Both the position numbers and the translations under genes were made by a program. A DNA stretch of 64,000 nucleotides from Leuctra nigra. Its lineage: Eukaryota; Arthropoda; Insecta; Plecoptera; Leuctridae. Positions 1 to 11,233 of the stretch are shown piece after piece. The notes beneath the pieces are model-generated. The model worked only from the letters and a program-made list of their open reading frames with translations. It made no database searches and was not told where the DNA came from. The DNA is taken from positions 7,034,316 through 7,098,315 of the forward strand of contig OW203768.1 of the NCBI GenBank assembly GCA_934045905.1. The letters run 5' to 3'. How positions within the stretch are numbered: position 1 is the first letter of the stretch; the number at the start of each line of letters is the position of its first letter.

Positions 1-108
1 TGGCACCACAGATGTCACACTGGAACCGTGGTCTATCTACAAATGACAAGGACATAGTTTGCTGCAGTCGGGGTTGTTGATAGGCAAATCTACGGAGAGT
101 CAAACAAC
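1..108 (-). CDS. lola: lola alternative zinc-finger exon, cut by window edge
   Basis: Reading the minus strand, a TTTTCATTGCAG acceptor precedes GT and an open frame of about 35 codons that runs off the left edge. The frame ends in RPRFQCDICGA, the first cysteine pair of a lola-type finger. The phase equals that of the other exons in the array. The rest of the fingers and the stop lie outside the window. Confidence 0.7.
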
Positions 109-872
109 CTGCAATGAAAAATTAGAGTGAGTCGACTAGATTTCTACTTCCCGACTTTTAGGAAATAAGGACAATAGATGGGTGAAAAGTTACGAAATGT
201 ACTCAATTACTATTCGAAGTACAAATTATTCTACACACATTCAATGCTGTTGGAAGATAATATTCTCTTTATTTTGGAAAGGACTACATAAACATATTTT
301 ATATTTGTAAATATCATAGATATTATGCAAAAATTTGCAGTTTAGTCCAGGAAACATTCATCTTAGTATCGCATTTTACCTAAGAAAAACGTCAGTGATA
401 GAAGATCAAACTGTAACTGGATTTATTCACGTATTTAAAGTTTACAAAAAGTAAACTTGAACTAAAAACAGTATTTTCGAACATAACATAAGATAACTAT
501 TAATAAAATAAAAATCCTTCTGCCAGTTCCAAAGGTTGGGTCAGGAGGTAGCAAAATCATTTACTAATAAATTAAGTTACAAAATATTTTATTAAAATTG
601 TTTTTAATACATACAATTAGATCACAAGTGACTTAAAGCCATTAATAATACTAGGACTACTGGCGTTTGCAGTAAATAAACAGTTATTAATAAAATTAAT
701 ACTAACATACCTACTGATACTACCCAATAGTAATATAATTTAAAAACAATATTACGGAATAAGCTCTTATAGTTTTAGTCATTATCGTGTTTCATGTTAT
801 ACAAATGTCTAAATCAATGTAAAGTGATGAATAACTTGAGTATTATAGGAATGAGTCAGCAACTCATTTGAG

Positions 873-1147
873 TCAAATCAATATATTATCATCCGAAGTC
901 AGTTCACGAGCATGTCTCTTCTGCACGTGCGCCTTCAGATTTGCCTTCATCATCGTTCGGAAAGGACAGTGTGGACACTTAAACCTGGGTTCTTTCCCGC
1001 ACTTGTAGCGCTTGTGATAAGTCAAGTTGTCAACGCGATTGTAACTGGCCCCACAGGAACACTCGAAACGCTGAGGTTTGACATACATCGAGGATGTGTG
1101 CAGATGCTCGGGCCACTGATATGCCAAACAAAACGGAGTCAAACCAT
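873..1147 (-). CDS. lola: lola alternative zinc-finger exon (CxC type, copy 1)
   Basis: The acceptor is CTTATTATTCCAG, followed by AT and the frame beginning GLTPFC. Finger 1 reads FECSCGASYNRVDNLTYH then KRYKC: its cysteines are spaced C-x-C rather than C-x2-C, with H-x4-C at the other end. Finger 2 is a standard C2H2 (CPHC ... H-x4-H). A tail of about 13 residues precedes the stop. It is a close paralogue of the exon at 1696-1961, with the same CxC spacing and the shared segment PFRTMMKA, so the pair looks like a tandem duplication. The methionine at 1175 lies in the intron and is not a start. Confidence 0.88.
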
Positions 1148-1695
1148 CTGGAATAATAAGAAACGTGAGGTTCAATCTAATATATTAATTAGAATGACTT
1201 ATTTATTGACTATGTGTTGTCCCAGAACCAAGTAGAAATGCAGTATTAAATTATTAGGAATTATTAATATGAAAATTGTTTTTAAAAATAATTGTAAATT
1301 AATTGAAATAAGGTTTTGAAGAAACAGGATTGAACATAGGAATTATTGAATCATGGATAATTAAATTACTTCTCTGTCTGTATGAAATTAAAATGTCTAC
1401 TTATAAAAACAAAGATGAACAAATTAATCTAATATGCACATAATAAATATCTTTATTATGATAGTAGTGACTACAAAAGTAATCAACATTTCATTTTTTT
1501 ACAATAAGATGTTATATATTTTATTAAACTAGACTAGAAAACACACTATCATATTTTGGCAGAAGCAAATGAACATGTATAACGAGATACAGTAACACAC
1601 CAGAACTCAAATTATCACTTCGCGAGAATTATTCAAATATCAAGTAGGTATCAAATATCAATGTACGTATCAAATATCAATGTATCAAATATCTT
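1148..1695. other. lola intron, no gene seen
   Basis: AT-rich sequence between two alternative exons. No further finger exon, RNA gene or clear mobile element was found. Near 1648-1690 the phrase TATCAAATATCAATGTA recurs as a short imperfect tandem repeat. Confidence 0.5.
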
Positions 1696-1961
1696 TCAAT
1701 TCAATATATTATCCTGTAGTGTGTAGTGTGTAAAATGTCTACCGGCGACATGTTTCTTGAGATCTGCCTTCATCATGGTACGAAACGGACAATGTGGACA
1801 CTGGAATCTTGGTTCTTTCCCGCACTTGTAGCGTCTGTGATAGGTTAGGTTATCTTTTCTGTTATAGCTGGCGCCACATGAGCAATTAAATCGTCGTGTG
1901 GGCTCGATCATTTTACCCGGCGGATCCAGCAGCAGTTGTGGCCATTGGAAACTGAACATGT
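1696..1961 (-). CDS. lola: lola alternative zinc-finger exon (CxC type, copy 2)
   Basis: The acceptor TGATTGCAG is followed by AC and then ATG TTC AGT. Finger 1 reads FNCSCGASYNRKDNLTYH with RRYKC, again with C-x-C spacing. After CGKEPRF comes a standard C2H2 finger (CPHC ... HVAGRH). The final residues before the stop are DNILN, close to DNILI in the neighbour at 873-1147. The two are recent duplicates of one another. The methionine near the acceptor is incidental, since the exon is an internal-entry terminal exon. Confidence 0.88.
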
Positions 1962-3507
1962 CTGCAATCAGAAACAGCAGTGTTAGGAAGAGAAAATAAC
2001 TGCAATTCTGTGTACCTTAGAGGTAGAAGGTCGGAAGTAAACTTTCTCGATTTTGCGTTGCACATTCGATGATGTATAATCTACCTACTTCTTTTGATTG
2101 CCATTTGACTGATGTTGACAAATACAAATTGAATTATTCTCTTACACAATGACTCATGTCTCCATTATAAATATGATTGTATGAAGGCAGAATTACTGTA
2201 TGAGCTCACCTCAAGAATCATTGAAATGGACTTCAGCCCTTTTACCTCTAAGGTACAGAATTAATGAGAAGGAAAATTTAATCCACACAAAAAGGCTTCA
2301 TTTCTAGTGAAGATTATGCATTTTTACAACTTTAAAGTTGTCAAAAGTCCAGTTTAGAGACAGGTAAGTAAATGAAATTCGAATTGTGGCATTTTTGTAT
2401 ATATTTGACAACTTAATAGTTTTAAAAACGACTATTTTGTCAAGAAATTGAGCCTTTTGAATGGATTCTATGGATTCTTCGCCAGTGGTCTACACAGACT
2501 GACAGCAAAACGAAAATCAAACAAAAAATAATCAGAACTGAGAATGGAATTGAGATAAAATATACATTTCACGAGAGAGAACAAGTTTAATTGTTGTTAT
2601 TTTGTCAAGATAGAGATAAACCTGCAGAAGAAAATATGGTAACATACAGCTTTGCATTACCATTCAGCACTAAAAAGAATTATAATTAACAAAGTACAGC
2701 TCAATTGCATTTCACTCCTGCAAAACATTTAAAAATCGAAAATACCTGAAGTACCTACTAATTTTATTAAAAAAGCGATGGGGCATGAAATGTAATTCTT
2801 TTACATGCTCTGGAGTACACTTCGGAGATCCTGAGTTCAATTTCTGGGAAGGGAAGGTGAAAAAGGTTCTCTACTGATAGGCCTCGACCGCCTCCTTACC
2901 AACATCATCATAATTATTTATCCGTCGTCATTAGCCTAGTTGCAGAGCAGAGCAACGTGTAACACATTTTTTTATTTATTTTTTTGAAGGGGGGATTTTG
3001 TCTACTTAGTCTTAATGGAAAGACAAACAAACTACATTATAATATCAAATAATGATAGAAACAGATACGTGGTGATTTGAAGGCAAGAGGAGTGGAAAAC
3101 TATGATATTGAGGAGCAGGAGCGATGGTGGGAAGATGATAAAAAAGGGAAGACGAAGAAGATGATTTAATGTTGAATAAGACCACGTATTACCAAAAGTT
3201 AAATTGCGCCAGATTAACTAACTTTTGGATTAAATTCAACTGTTTCAATAATTTTGAGGGCTGTGTTGCCAATCTAGTCCAATATTTAGTTCATCCGGCT
3301 CAGATTCACTTTGGTAATACCGGCCCTTAGTTAACATAAGTTTAAATTTAAAAAATGCGTTGGGTGTGACGGTTCACGTAAATTTGTTTTTGCCTTCAAC
3401 AATTTGCAAATTTTGACCTACTGTAGATTGGAACGAATGCAAATAAAGATACTTATTAATGTAAAAACAGAATGTATTTGAAATTCAAATGCACACGAAC
3501 TGTTAAA
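1962..3507. other. lola intron with retroelement debris
   Basis: Mostly AT-rich intron. Around 2795-2900 there is a SINE-like stretch with a degraded tRNA B-box-like GAGTTCAATTTCTGGG and the phrase CTGATAGGCCTCGACCGCCTCC, which recurs in altered form near 56197. Around 3063-3168 on the plus strand an open frame reads GDLKARGVENYDIEEQ then ERWWEDDKK and stops, resembling the extreme C-terminus of a non-LTR reverse transcriptase protein. No lola exon was found. Confidence 0.45.
3063..3168 (+). pseudogene. 3' remnant of a non-LTR retrotransposon ORF2
   Basis: The frame encodes a basic and acidic C-terminal stretch with ERWWEDDKK, comparable to GRWWEDRKKWKK at the end of the intact ORF2 at 20842-23823. 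Only about 35 codons remain, with no RT motifs. The assignment rests on this short tail similarity alone. Confidence 0.35.
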
Positions 3508-3612
3508 CTACACAACTGCTTTATGTTTCAACTGCAGATGTGTCTTGAGGGTGATTCGTCTCTTTGCCTTGTACGGACAGTGCGGACAGGGAAACTGCGG
3601 CTCCTGTCTACA
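3508..3612 (-). pseudogene. lola: lola zinc-finger exon, 3' part (split by retrotransposon)
   Basis: Continuing the frame of 5143-5246 across the insertion gives RQEP then QFPCPHCPYKAKRR, ITLKTHLQLKH, a short tail and TAG at 3508-3510. This is a complete second C2H2 finger with the array's linker. It is separated from its first finger by an element at 3613-5142. The host hexamer TCTACA occurs at 3607-3612 and again at 5143-5148, as expected for a target-site duplication. In this haplotype the isoform cannot be made as one uninterrupted exon. Confidence 0.85.
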
Positions 3613-4985
3613 TTAATTGGGACTACATCATTGGGACTACATTAATTGATCAATTTAGGCCGATAAATATGCTGCCAATTTATGAAAAACTGCTGGAGCT
3701 TGTTGTACACTCTCAGTTAGAGGAATATTTTTATAAAAATAACTTTATTATGACTAATCAATCTGGATTCCGGAAAGGTCACTCCTGTGAAACAGCGGTG
3801 CAGTGGATGGTTTCTGAGTGGAACAAACTAAGAGATAATAATTTATCAATATTGTCAGTTTTCCTGGACTTCAAAAGGGCTTTTGAGACCATCGATAGGA
3901 AAAGGTTGTTAATGAAATTGCAATATATGTATGGTGTTCAAGGTACTGTGTACCAGTGGCTCGATGATTATCTCAATGAGAGAGCTCAAAGAACTAAATT
4001 TGATGGGGAAATCTCAGACACTATCGATGTAAATCTAGGAGTACCACAAGGCTCAGTCTTAGGACCATTCTTATTTTCAGTGTATGTTAATGACATAAAT
4101 TGTTGTTTAAATAAATGTGTGATAAATGTCTATGCAGATGATACAGTCATCTTCTATGGTGGAAATGATATGACTGATTTGAACAATACATTGAACGAAG
4201 AATTGAAGGTAGTGACTGACTGGTTGAGCATTAATATGCTAAAGCTGAACAATAGTAAGTGTAAGGCAATGATGATTGGTACTGGGAAACTACATTATAT
4301 GAACACAACTGATAATTGTGAAGTTAATATTGTACTAAATGGTGAGTTAGTGGAATGTGTTAAATCATTCAAATACTTAGGTATGTTGTTGGATGTAAAT
4401 CTAAGTTTTAAACAACATATACTGTACATAGAGAACAAAATCAGAAAAAAACTTAGCTACCTTAGTAGGATAGGTCAGCACCTGACAGTAGCCACAAAAC
4501 TATGTATATATAACACTATTATTAAACCACACCTTACCTTTTGTATGATTTTATTGTATCAGGCATTTAATACAGATATTGAAAGACTACAGATTCTACA
4601 AAATAGAGGCATGAGGATTATTCTGAAATGTAGTATATATGCACCTGTAAATACTATGTTAAAATCTCTAAATTGGCTAAGGATTAAGGATTATGTGTAT
4701 TTTCAAGGCATGTGTTTTATTTACAAACTTCAAAATGGTCTTCTACCTGCATATTTTACAAACACTGAAAAAGTTGAAAATGTCCATCAGCATTACACGA
4801 GAGCGCATAATAATTTTTTTCTAAACCATGTTCATAAACAATCATCGGCCAAATCTTTATTTTATCTTGGGATTCGTTCTTTTAATGCTCTTCCACTTAA
4901 TGTTAAAAGTGTGAGGAGTCTTAGCATATTTAAAAGCAAACTTTTAGAAATTATAATGACGGAAACATTTATGTTGACATCCTAA
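3613..4985 (+). CDS. reverse transcriptase fragment of the inserted LINE
   Basis: The protein has an RT core: RPINMLPIYEKLLE, then QSGFRKGHSCET, the catalytic aspartate in SVFLDFKRAFETID, GVPQGSVLGPFLFS and the catalytic YADDTVIF. A C-terminal segment with IRSFNALP is typical of Jockey-like proteins. There is no apurinic-type endonuclease domain because the copy is truncated. The frame extends back to an ATG at 3564, but that methionine lies in antisense host exon sequence and is not a natural start. No stop or frameshift is seen before 4983-4985. Confidence 0.85.
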
Positions 4986-5102
4986 TTAGATTATTCTATG
5001 TTTTTAGTGTGTTAATTCTTTGGTTTGTGTCTTTATTGTGTATCTTTATGTATCTTTGTATTGTACTGATTTGTGAAAGATAGCGCTTGCGCTAAATAAA
5101 GA

Positions 5103-5103
<1 letters not shown>

Positions 5104-5142
<39 letters not shown>
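5104..5142 (+). repeat. (ATT)n tail of the LINE
   Basis: About twelve ATT units end the retrotransposon directly before the repeated host hexamer TCTACA. The tail makes the stop codon that truncates the adjoining lola frame. Confidence 0.9.
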
Positions 5143-5143
<1 letters not shown>

Positions 5144-5246
5144 CTACACTCGTATCTTATGTGACGGTTCAGCGTGCTCATCTTGGTGTACGTCCTGTAG
5201 CAGGACGGACATTGGAACCGAGAGATCGTCCAGGTGAAGAAGTCTT
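5143..5246 (-). pseudogene. lola: lola zinc-finger exon, 5' part (split by retrotransposon)
   Basis: The acceptor GATGTTCCAG is followed by AA GAC TTC in the array's phase. The frame contains FQCPSCYRTYTKMSTLNRH then IRYEC, a first finger of C2HC type, and stops at once in the LINE tail. Its continuation is at 3508-3612. Joined, the two parts would give a normal two-finger exon of about 203 bases. Confidence 0.85.
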
Positions 5247-6733
5247 CTGGAACATCGAGACACGTCGTCATTCTACAGGAGTGACATGGAGGTGAAGTGG
5301 GTGGGATGTGTGGGTAGACAGGTAGACGATATTGCATGAAATTGAGTTTAATTGTAATGACGATACAGCAGGACTTGGCATAATGTATGGTGAAAGTAGA
5401 GCAGCTTTATGACATACCAAAATAAACTAAAAATAAATATATTTGAGAAATTTGATTTAACAAATTAACAATTGTTCTGTATTTTTGACACCTTCCTTAA
5501 AATATTTGATTTTCTAGAAAAAGAAAAATGAACAAAATCAGTACCTATGGATTTAAAAATCATTATGAATAATTCGTAAGTACATTTTTGTTCTAAACAA
5601 AACATTTTAAAAGTCGTGGTTTTATAACGTTAGCATCAATTTATTCAAGAAAGTTCTTAAAAACGGAAATTCACAATTGTTTAGAAATATCAATAAACGT
5701 TTTAACAATGTTGGTATACTTCCCAAACAAAATGATGTTTTACAAAATGTGAATTACGTAAATAACAGCAACGGGATTATTTTATTGCTCAATAAAATAA
5801 TTATTGATTATATTGCACACAACTGCAACTCATCTTTGGATTTTCCATGAAAAACAAATAATCACCTAATAATTACTGGTAAAACGCTCTATACATAAAT
5901 GTGAGTTAGGTATGCGACAACATAATCACTCTATTGCATTGGAACTGCTGTGTCTATTCAGAATGCATATTAGGGGAACTATGCACTATTTCAGAATGAT
6001 CATTCAGATCAGTACCGACAGTTTTGTCATTATAAAGCAATTTGCTTTTCTGTCTATTCTTACAATATATCCCGTAATACATTATCAGCAGGATAAATCG
6101 GAAGTTACCACTGGAACAGCCAATAAGTGCAACTTTGAGAATACTTTCTGGTGAATGGACAGGAGAGATTTTAAGTATTTTGTAAATCCAAATTAGAGGA
6201 AAGAGGCTGTACGAAGGAAGTGGTTGATCAACGAATGGGACACTGTACAAAAGGGAAGGTGGATAGAATGTACATATCAGGGCTCAATTTCTTAAATTAT
6301 TTATACACTTGAAAAGCTTTCAAGCTATCAGAAGCCACTTAGGACTGTTTGTTCAATTCTCTGTCAAATTAGTAGGTAGTTAAGTTTGTAGTTATTCTAG
6401 AAATAGTATTGGTTGTTGCCATGGACCAAGTCCTAACTGTTTAAAATTTAGCAGAGCATTGAAAAACCAGCCTCTAGAGAAAAAAGAACAATCCTTTAGG
6501 TTGACTGGACTTGATCATTTGAATGCTGTTAATATATAAATATCCCAAGGAATGGAGCTCATTTATGTAGATCCCACAGCCAATCATGTAAATCTTTCTT
6601 GACAACCTCCACGCTTGAAGTATTTCTGTCCATGTTTGAATTTCTTCAAGCTTGACTGAAAGGCCCATACATCATGGACACTTGCATATCAAGTCCGACT
6701 CAAAATATATTGGCATGCAAGATTGATGAGGAC
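5247..6733. other. lola intron, no gene seen
   Basis: AT-rich. The open frames here lack finger motifs or codon structure. No RNA gene was recognised. Confidence 0.5.
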
Positions 6734-7002
6734 TTAAGGAGGTGGTTGGATGGAATATTTGTCAGGCAGGAAGGCAGGCATGAACGTAGTCTTATGTTTC
6801 CTCCACATATGATCCTTGAGATGGGTCTTGCGTCTCGCTCGGTGCTTGCAATACGGACACGGAAACTTGGGCACTACGTTACACTCGTTCTTGACGTGGT
6901 ATTGCAACGTGCTCTCGTTCTTGTAGCTCTTGTTGCAGCTGACGCAGTAGAAGCGAGACGGATCTTCCGAGTACACGTCCGTCACGACAGGGTAGCTGAT
7001 CT
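6734..7002 (-). CDS. lola: lola alternative zinc-finger exon
   Basis: A good pyrimidine-rich acceptor TTTTTGTTTCAG is followed by AG ATC AGC in the common phase. After about 15 residues come finger 1 (FYCVSCNKSYKNESTLQYH, then KNEC; C2HC), the linker NVVPKF and finger 2 (CPYC ... HMWRKH; C2H2). A proline-rich tail ends the protein. The linker lacks the usual CGKEP form. Confidence 0.88.
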
Positions 7003-7879
7003 CTGAAACAAAAACACAAGGATCAAACCAACAGAATGAGATTTACAAGAGCATGCCGCCGAGTCAGTTAGGAGGTTCGATGTTCTGTCTGTAGCGATCC
7101 CTAGATAGTATTTCTAGAGCGTAAAATACCAACGGGGTCAGGCAATGAAATGTATAGAGAGGGTAAGAAATGTATACCTACATTCTTGATCCAAAAATAT
7201 TCTTGACACTTTCAATAGTTTCAATCTCATTGGTAAAGAAATCAATTCAGGCTCAAATACTATTTATAAGCTTTATTTAACAAATCTGGTGGCATATAAA
7301 GGCTGGTTGGGTGTTGAATTTGATTCACAATATTAATATGATAAAATACAAAATTTTCAATGTAATATCAAAATATTATTCTCATAAAACGAGTCACTTT
7401 GGAGAAACTAAACATTTCATGTTTGTAAATTGTAATCTCCCTTACTATAAAGATTAATTGAACACATCTAAATATTGAAAATGGCACTTCATATTTTTAT
7501 TTTCAAGCAATGGAAATAGTTTCCTGCATACCTATAGTCATTTGGGATTTTTATTAATCAGGGAAATTTTATAACTTCAAGGCTTCAAACCTTATTTAAT
7601 TATCTTATTTTCTTATTTAAAAATGCTGATCCTCTTTCTAAAGCGTCATATTTAATATGAAATCAAGAACGTAAATAAGTAACTACAATTATAAGGCTAA
7701 GACATTCTATTACAACAATATTTAAGAATATTATCTTGAGTAAATCCTGAGAGGGTTAGATGCAAGGACTTGTAATATTCAAGGATTGAACTTTGGCCTC
7801 AAAGCAAAACCTGGATTTCAAAATGTTGCAAAAAGTTAGGTGGTACATATTTAGCGCTGGTCCACTTACAGATATCTAA
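7003..7879. other. lola intron, no gene seen
   Basis: AT-rich intron. Nothing beyond chance open frames. Confidence 0.5.
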
Positions 7880-8106
7880 TTAATTTTTACAGTACTTGGA
7901 CTTGTGAACACTAAGTCCGTACTCCGAATAGAACGAGTGTTCGCAGTTCTCGCACTGCCAACGTGCCGAGTTTAAGGGGATCACACAAGGCGAGTCCGCA
8001 GTGGCGTGTTGCGAGAACTGTTGCATGCTCTTGAACAGTCGCCCACATGTTCTACATAGAATATTCCTGTTTTCTTGTTTCACAACATATTTTGCCTGCA
8101 TCCGTG
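7880..8106 (-). CDS. lola: lola alternative exon with two C2HC fingers
   Basis: The acceptor CCATGTTTCAG is followed by CA CGG ATG in phase. Finger 1 is CRTCGRLFKSMQQFSQH followed by a cysteine six residues on. The linker is longer than elsewhere and contains CVIPLNSARW. Finger 2 is CENCEHSFYSEYGLSVH followed by KSKYC. Both fingers therefore end in cysteine, unlike the C2HC-then-C2H2 pattern of most exons. The protein stops two residues after the last cysteine. Confidence 0.83.
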
Positions 8107-8745
8107 CTGAAACATGGAAAACAAGGATTCAAGTAGTACATTTCACTGGTAGCATTTTCAAGGTATAAGGGATTTTGCTGTAGCGTTGATTTAATTTGAA
8201 ACGGGCATCAGAATATTGCAATACTCAACAAAATGATAATGTTCGAGTAGTCTGAGCATTTAATTTGATGCTCTGAGAAGATCAATTTGTCACTTTTAAA
8301 TCTAACATATTAGACACCTACACACTAATTCATAATCAACGTAATGTTATTGTTGGAAATCAAATCACTCACGAAAAGCTGATGGGCATGCGGTGAGCGA
8401 AAAATAGCAAAGTGATTAATTCTACACAAGATGGGGGTTTTGTACCTACGTGACATACGAATAAAGGACTTGAAATTACAATGTCACGTAGAAGAAATTA
8501 CAAAACAACACAGGTTCACAAAATCAGATACAAACGGAGGAAAATACAAATGGTACAAATTCTATTTCATTTTATATTGATAATTTTCTGAGATGGATGT
8601 AGAATGGGGCAGGAGTGTTAGTAAAATACAAGATGGAAATAAAGTTAATTTTAATTATCTTAGAAGCAAACATTAAATGGTAACATTTTGGTTTCTTGGT
8701 GACTAGATAAGACTAGAATGTGGATGGTGACTAATTAAAACAAAG
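8107..8745. other. lola intron, no gene seen
   Basis: AT-rich. No exon or mobile element was recognised. Confidence 0.5.
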
Positions 8746-8924
8746 TCAATGCAATCTTCTGACATGTCTCTGCAAGTGTATCTTCTGCTTGGCTCGATAC
8801 TGACAGAACTGACAAGCGAACCTCGGCTCGATTCCGCACTCGAACTTCGTGTGTCTGGAATAGCTACGTTTCGTCTCGTAACGTCGACCGCATGTCGGAC
8901 ATTGCAGATACACAGCCGAGCATT
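8746..8924 (-). CDS. lola: lola alternative zinc-finger exon, short
   Basis: The acceptor GATTCTTTCAG is followed by AA TGC TCG GCT. Only a short leader precedes finger 1 (LQCPTCGRRYETKRSYSRH, then KFEC). The linker is CGIEPRF and finger 2 is CQFCQYRAKQKIHLQRH then RRLH. The stop follows directly on the last histidine, so the exon is nearly all finger. Confidence 0.88.
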
Positions 8925-10004
8925 CTGAAAGAATCAATACATTAATTCATATCACTGGATGTAAAACATCTGTTGAACAGACTGGATGATTGTCAAAGAA
9001 CACCTAGAAAATTCAACACTACCTAATCAAATTATAACAGAATTATAGGAGTAATCCTGAAATCAGCCTTTCGGACATTTTGCCTGATTTCAAGGTGCTT
9101 AATCCTGACAATGAAAATTCAAACTAAAATGTTCACATGTATTAATAAGATGATGCGCAGCTGAAACCATAAGTATCGGTTGAATTAAATATTTTGGGAA
9201 GAGGTACAATAATCAATAAGCATAACTAAGCATTTTCACAAAAATAAAATCATGCATAATATTTAAATTTTAGATTTATTAGTAATAACAGAATACGTAA
9301 GCACATGATAAAGAATGTAAGTAAAACTTAAAAACCAGCAAACACAAATATAATAAAACAAATAAAAATAATGAAATACTAATAACTAAGTAATAAGAAT
9401 TAACTAAAAAGTTGATATACCTACAATAAAACCCCAAACACCATCATAACACCATGATACAATAATATACTAAGCTGACTAACCATCCCTGTAAATTTGA
9501 ACCCTATAACTATAATGATTGTAAAATAGTACTAGTATGCTCATAAAATAAACTCTATTAATAAACTAAACATAGCGTTTTAAAAATAGGGTAAGGGTCA
9601 GTTTTTAATACTCTGCTTAAACCAGTATTTAAGTTTGAACAGTCATTCAAAGAATGTCATTGCTTATTGCCATCCTAATAAAGGCCTAATCAACTGTTTA
9701 AAATTTAGCAGAGTACTGAAAAACTGGCCCTAATTCAGATACCTTCCACAATATTATTTGTCAGTCACAGACCGTAAAACAGAAAATAGCATAAAAACAT
9801 AAATAAATTATAAAACATATAACTTAATCATAATATTGTAACTTTTCAATAATATATGTATTATGATGACACTCAAATCTGTAATTAAATCTCAAACATG
9901 TAAAAATATTTAGTATCTCTCTAAAATTTCATTCTACCACAATTCTAAATTAGGCGAGCATCACCGGCTCTTCTTCCTACTAATTATCAATCACTTGTCA
10001 CTTG
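8925..10004. other. lola intron, no gene seen
   Basis: Very AT-rich. One phrase, CTGTTTAAAATTTAGCAGAG, occurs near 9694 and also near 6438, marking a dispersed repeat. No finger exon was seen. Confidence 0.45.
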
Positions 10005-10084
10005 TCAGATATAATCCTCTCTTTGGTACAGATCATGGATGCTGTGGGCCTGCGTCAGAGCTGTGAATAAAAATGGCGCCTCTT
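10005..10084 (-). CDS. lola: probable fingerless lola terminal exon
   Basis: On the minus strand ATTTTCTTGTTTCAG is followed by AA GAG GCG CCA in the array's phase. The frame continues for about 26 codons (EAPFLFTALTQAHSIHDLY and a short tail) to TGA at 10005-10007. It has no cysteine pairs. Acceptor quality, shared phase and better-than-background GC support an exon. Drosophila lola is known to have isoforms without fingers, and this could be such an end. With only 26 codons, chance cannot be excluded. Confidence 0.5.
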
Positions 10085-10526
10085 CTGAAACAAGAAAATT
10101 AAATATTAATAATATTATAATTTGGTAAAAATTTGGTGAAACACTAATTGAAACGAAGCCCAGAAAAGCGAAATGAAATATTTACAAAAGAAAATACACC
10201 ATTATTGGGAAATCCATGAGAAGGTAACGTAATAACACATCACTCACATTAAATCATTATTTAATAGATCAAAATACAATTTCCAAATGATAATGACAAC
10301 CATTATGTCTGAATATGTTGATGAAATATGGACGGTTAATTATTTACTCATATAAATTAGCAAATTAAGTACATAAAAATAAATTAAGTTTCAGGTGCGA
10401 CAATATTGCACAAATCCTCTTCCCACAAAATAGGTATAACTAGAAAAAGCAAGAACACGTCGTATTTCGTCTGCATAATTGAAAATACAGAATATCACCA
10501 TAAAATAGTAACCAAAAACCGATTAA

Positions 10527-10768
10527 TCACTTCTGTTGCTCCAATCCATGGATGTTCTTCATATGTCTATTCAAATCGCCCCTGAACTTGAACGATCTCT
10601 GACAGGCAGCGCAGTGAAATTGCGGCTCTTTCCCGCAGTCGAACTTTATGTGCCCCTGCAACGTGTCTTTGCGCGCGTACGAGCGCCAACATTGCGGGCA
10701 GTGAAAACGTTTCGAGAAGGAACTTGAGGAGAGGCGATGCGACAGACCGGCCAACAGTTCTTCTACGT
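10527..10768 (-). CDS. lola: lola alternative zinc-finger exon
   Basis: The acceptor CTTATTTCAG is followed by AC GTA GAA. A serine-rich leader precedes finger 1 (FHCPQCWRSYARKDTLQGH, then KFDC), the linker CGKEPQF and finger 2 (CAACQRSFKFRGDLNRH then KNIH). The tail is GLEQQK. Finger 2 has the SFKFRGDL helix, which departs from the YxAKQKxxL consensus of its neighbours. Confidence 0.88.
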
Positions 10769-11233
10769 CTGAAATAAGAAACACAATGTTAATTCATCGT
10801 CGTAGAAACTAGGAACATCAAGGTTAAGTCACGTTTAGTTAATGGGATGGGATGGAAATTATTTATCGTCTTTGGATGAGACACATAAGCTGGTTTTTTA
10901 CTTCGGGAGCACTCGGCAGCTGATGCAAAGCTTTTACAAAAAATAAAACTCAATTTAAAGAATTAAAGTTTGTAAAACACATTTTAATTCATCCTCATCA
11001 TTGTTATTATTAACAAAATATGTACAAATTGCAACTAAAAACAAGTGACTAGCTATAACAATAATTTTTAATCTGGAGATTAAATTTATAAAAATTTAAC
11101 ATAATCAAAAATGAAGCAGCCAATCAGAGCTCCCAAATTTAAATCATTATGGACAATGCATCAAGTATCAGAAAAACAAACTACCTACAGTCTAAAATTT
11201 TTCTATCATGATTTATACCAGCACTGTGATCGT

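Larger units (their letters stand above)
3613..5142 (+). mobile_element. 5'-truncated Jockey/CR1-like non-LTR retrotransposon
   Basis: The element lies inside a lola exon, antisense to it. It is 5'-truncated, has an open RT reading frame, a short 3' UTR with AATAAAG and a long (ATT)n tail at 5104-5142. TCTACA flanks both ends. Its 5' junction carries a small repeated phrase (TTGGGACTACAT twice, 3617-3646), a pattern often left by target-primed reverse transcription. The endonuclease part is absent. The intact frame and clean tail suggest a recent insertion. Confidence 0.9.

Noticed and set aside
912..1235. Plus-strand open frame of 107 codons
   Set aside because: It is the antisense shadow of the finger exon at 873-1147 and has no motifs of its own.
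5954..6250. Open frames on both strands near 5.9-6.25 kb
   Set aside because: No fingers, no acceptor in the array's phase and an AT-driven composition.
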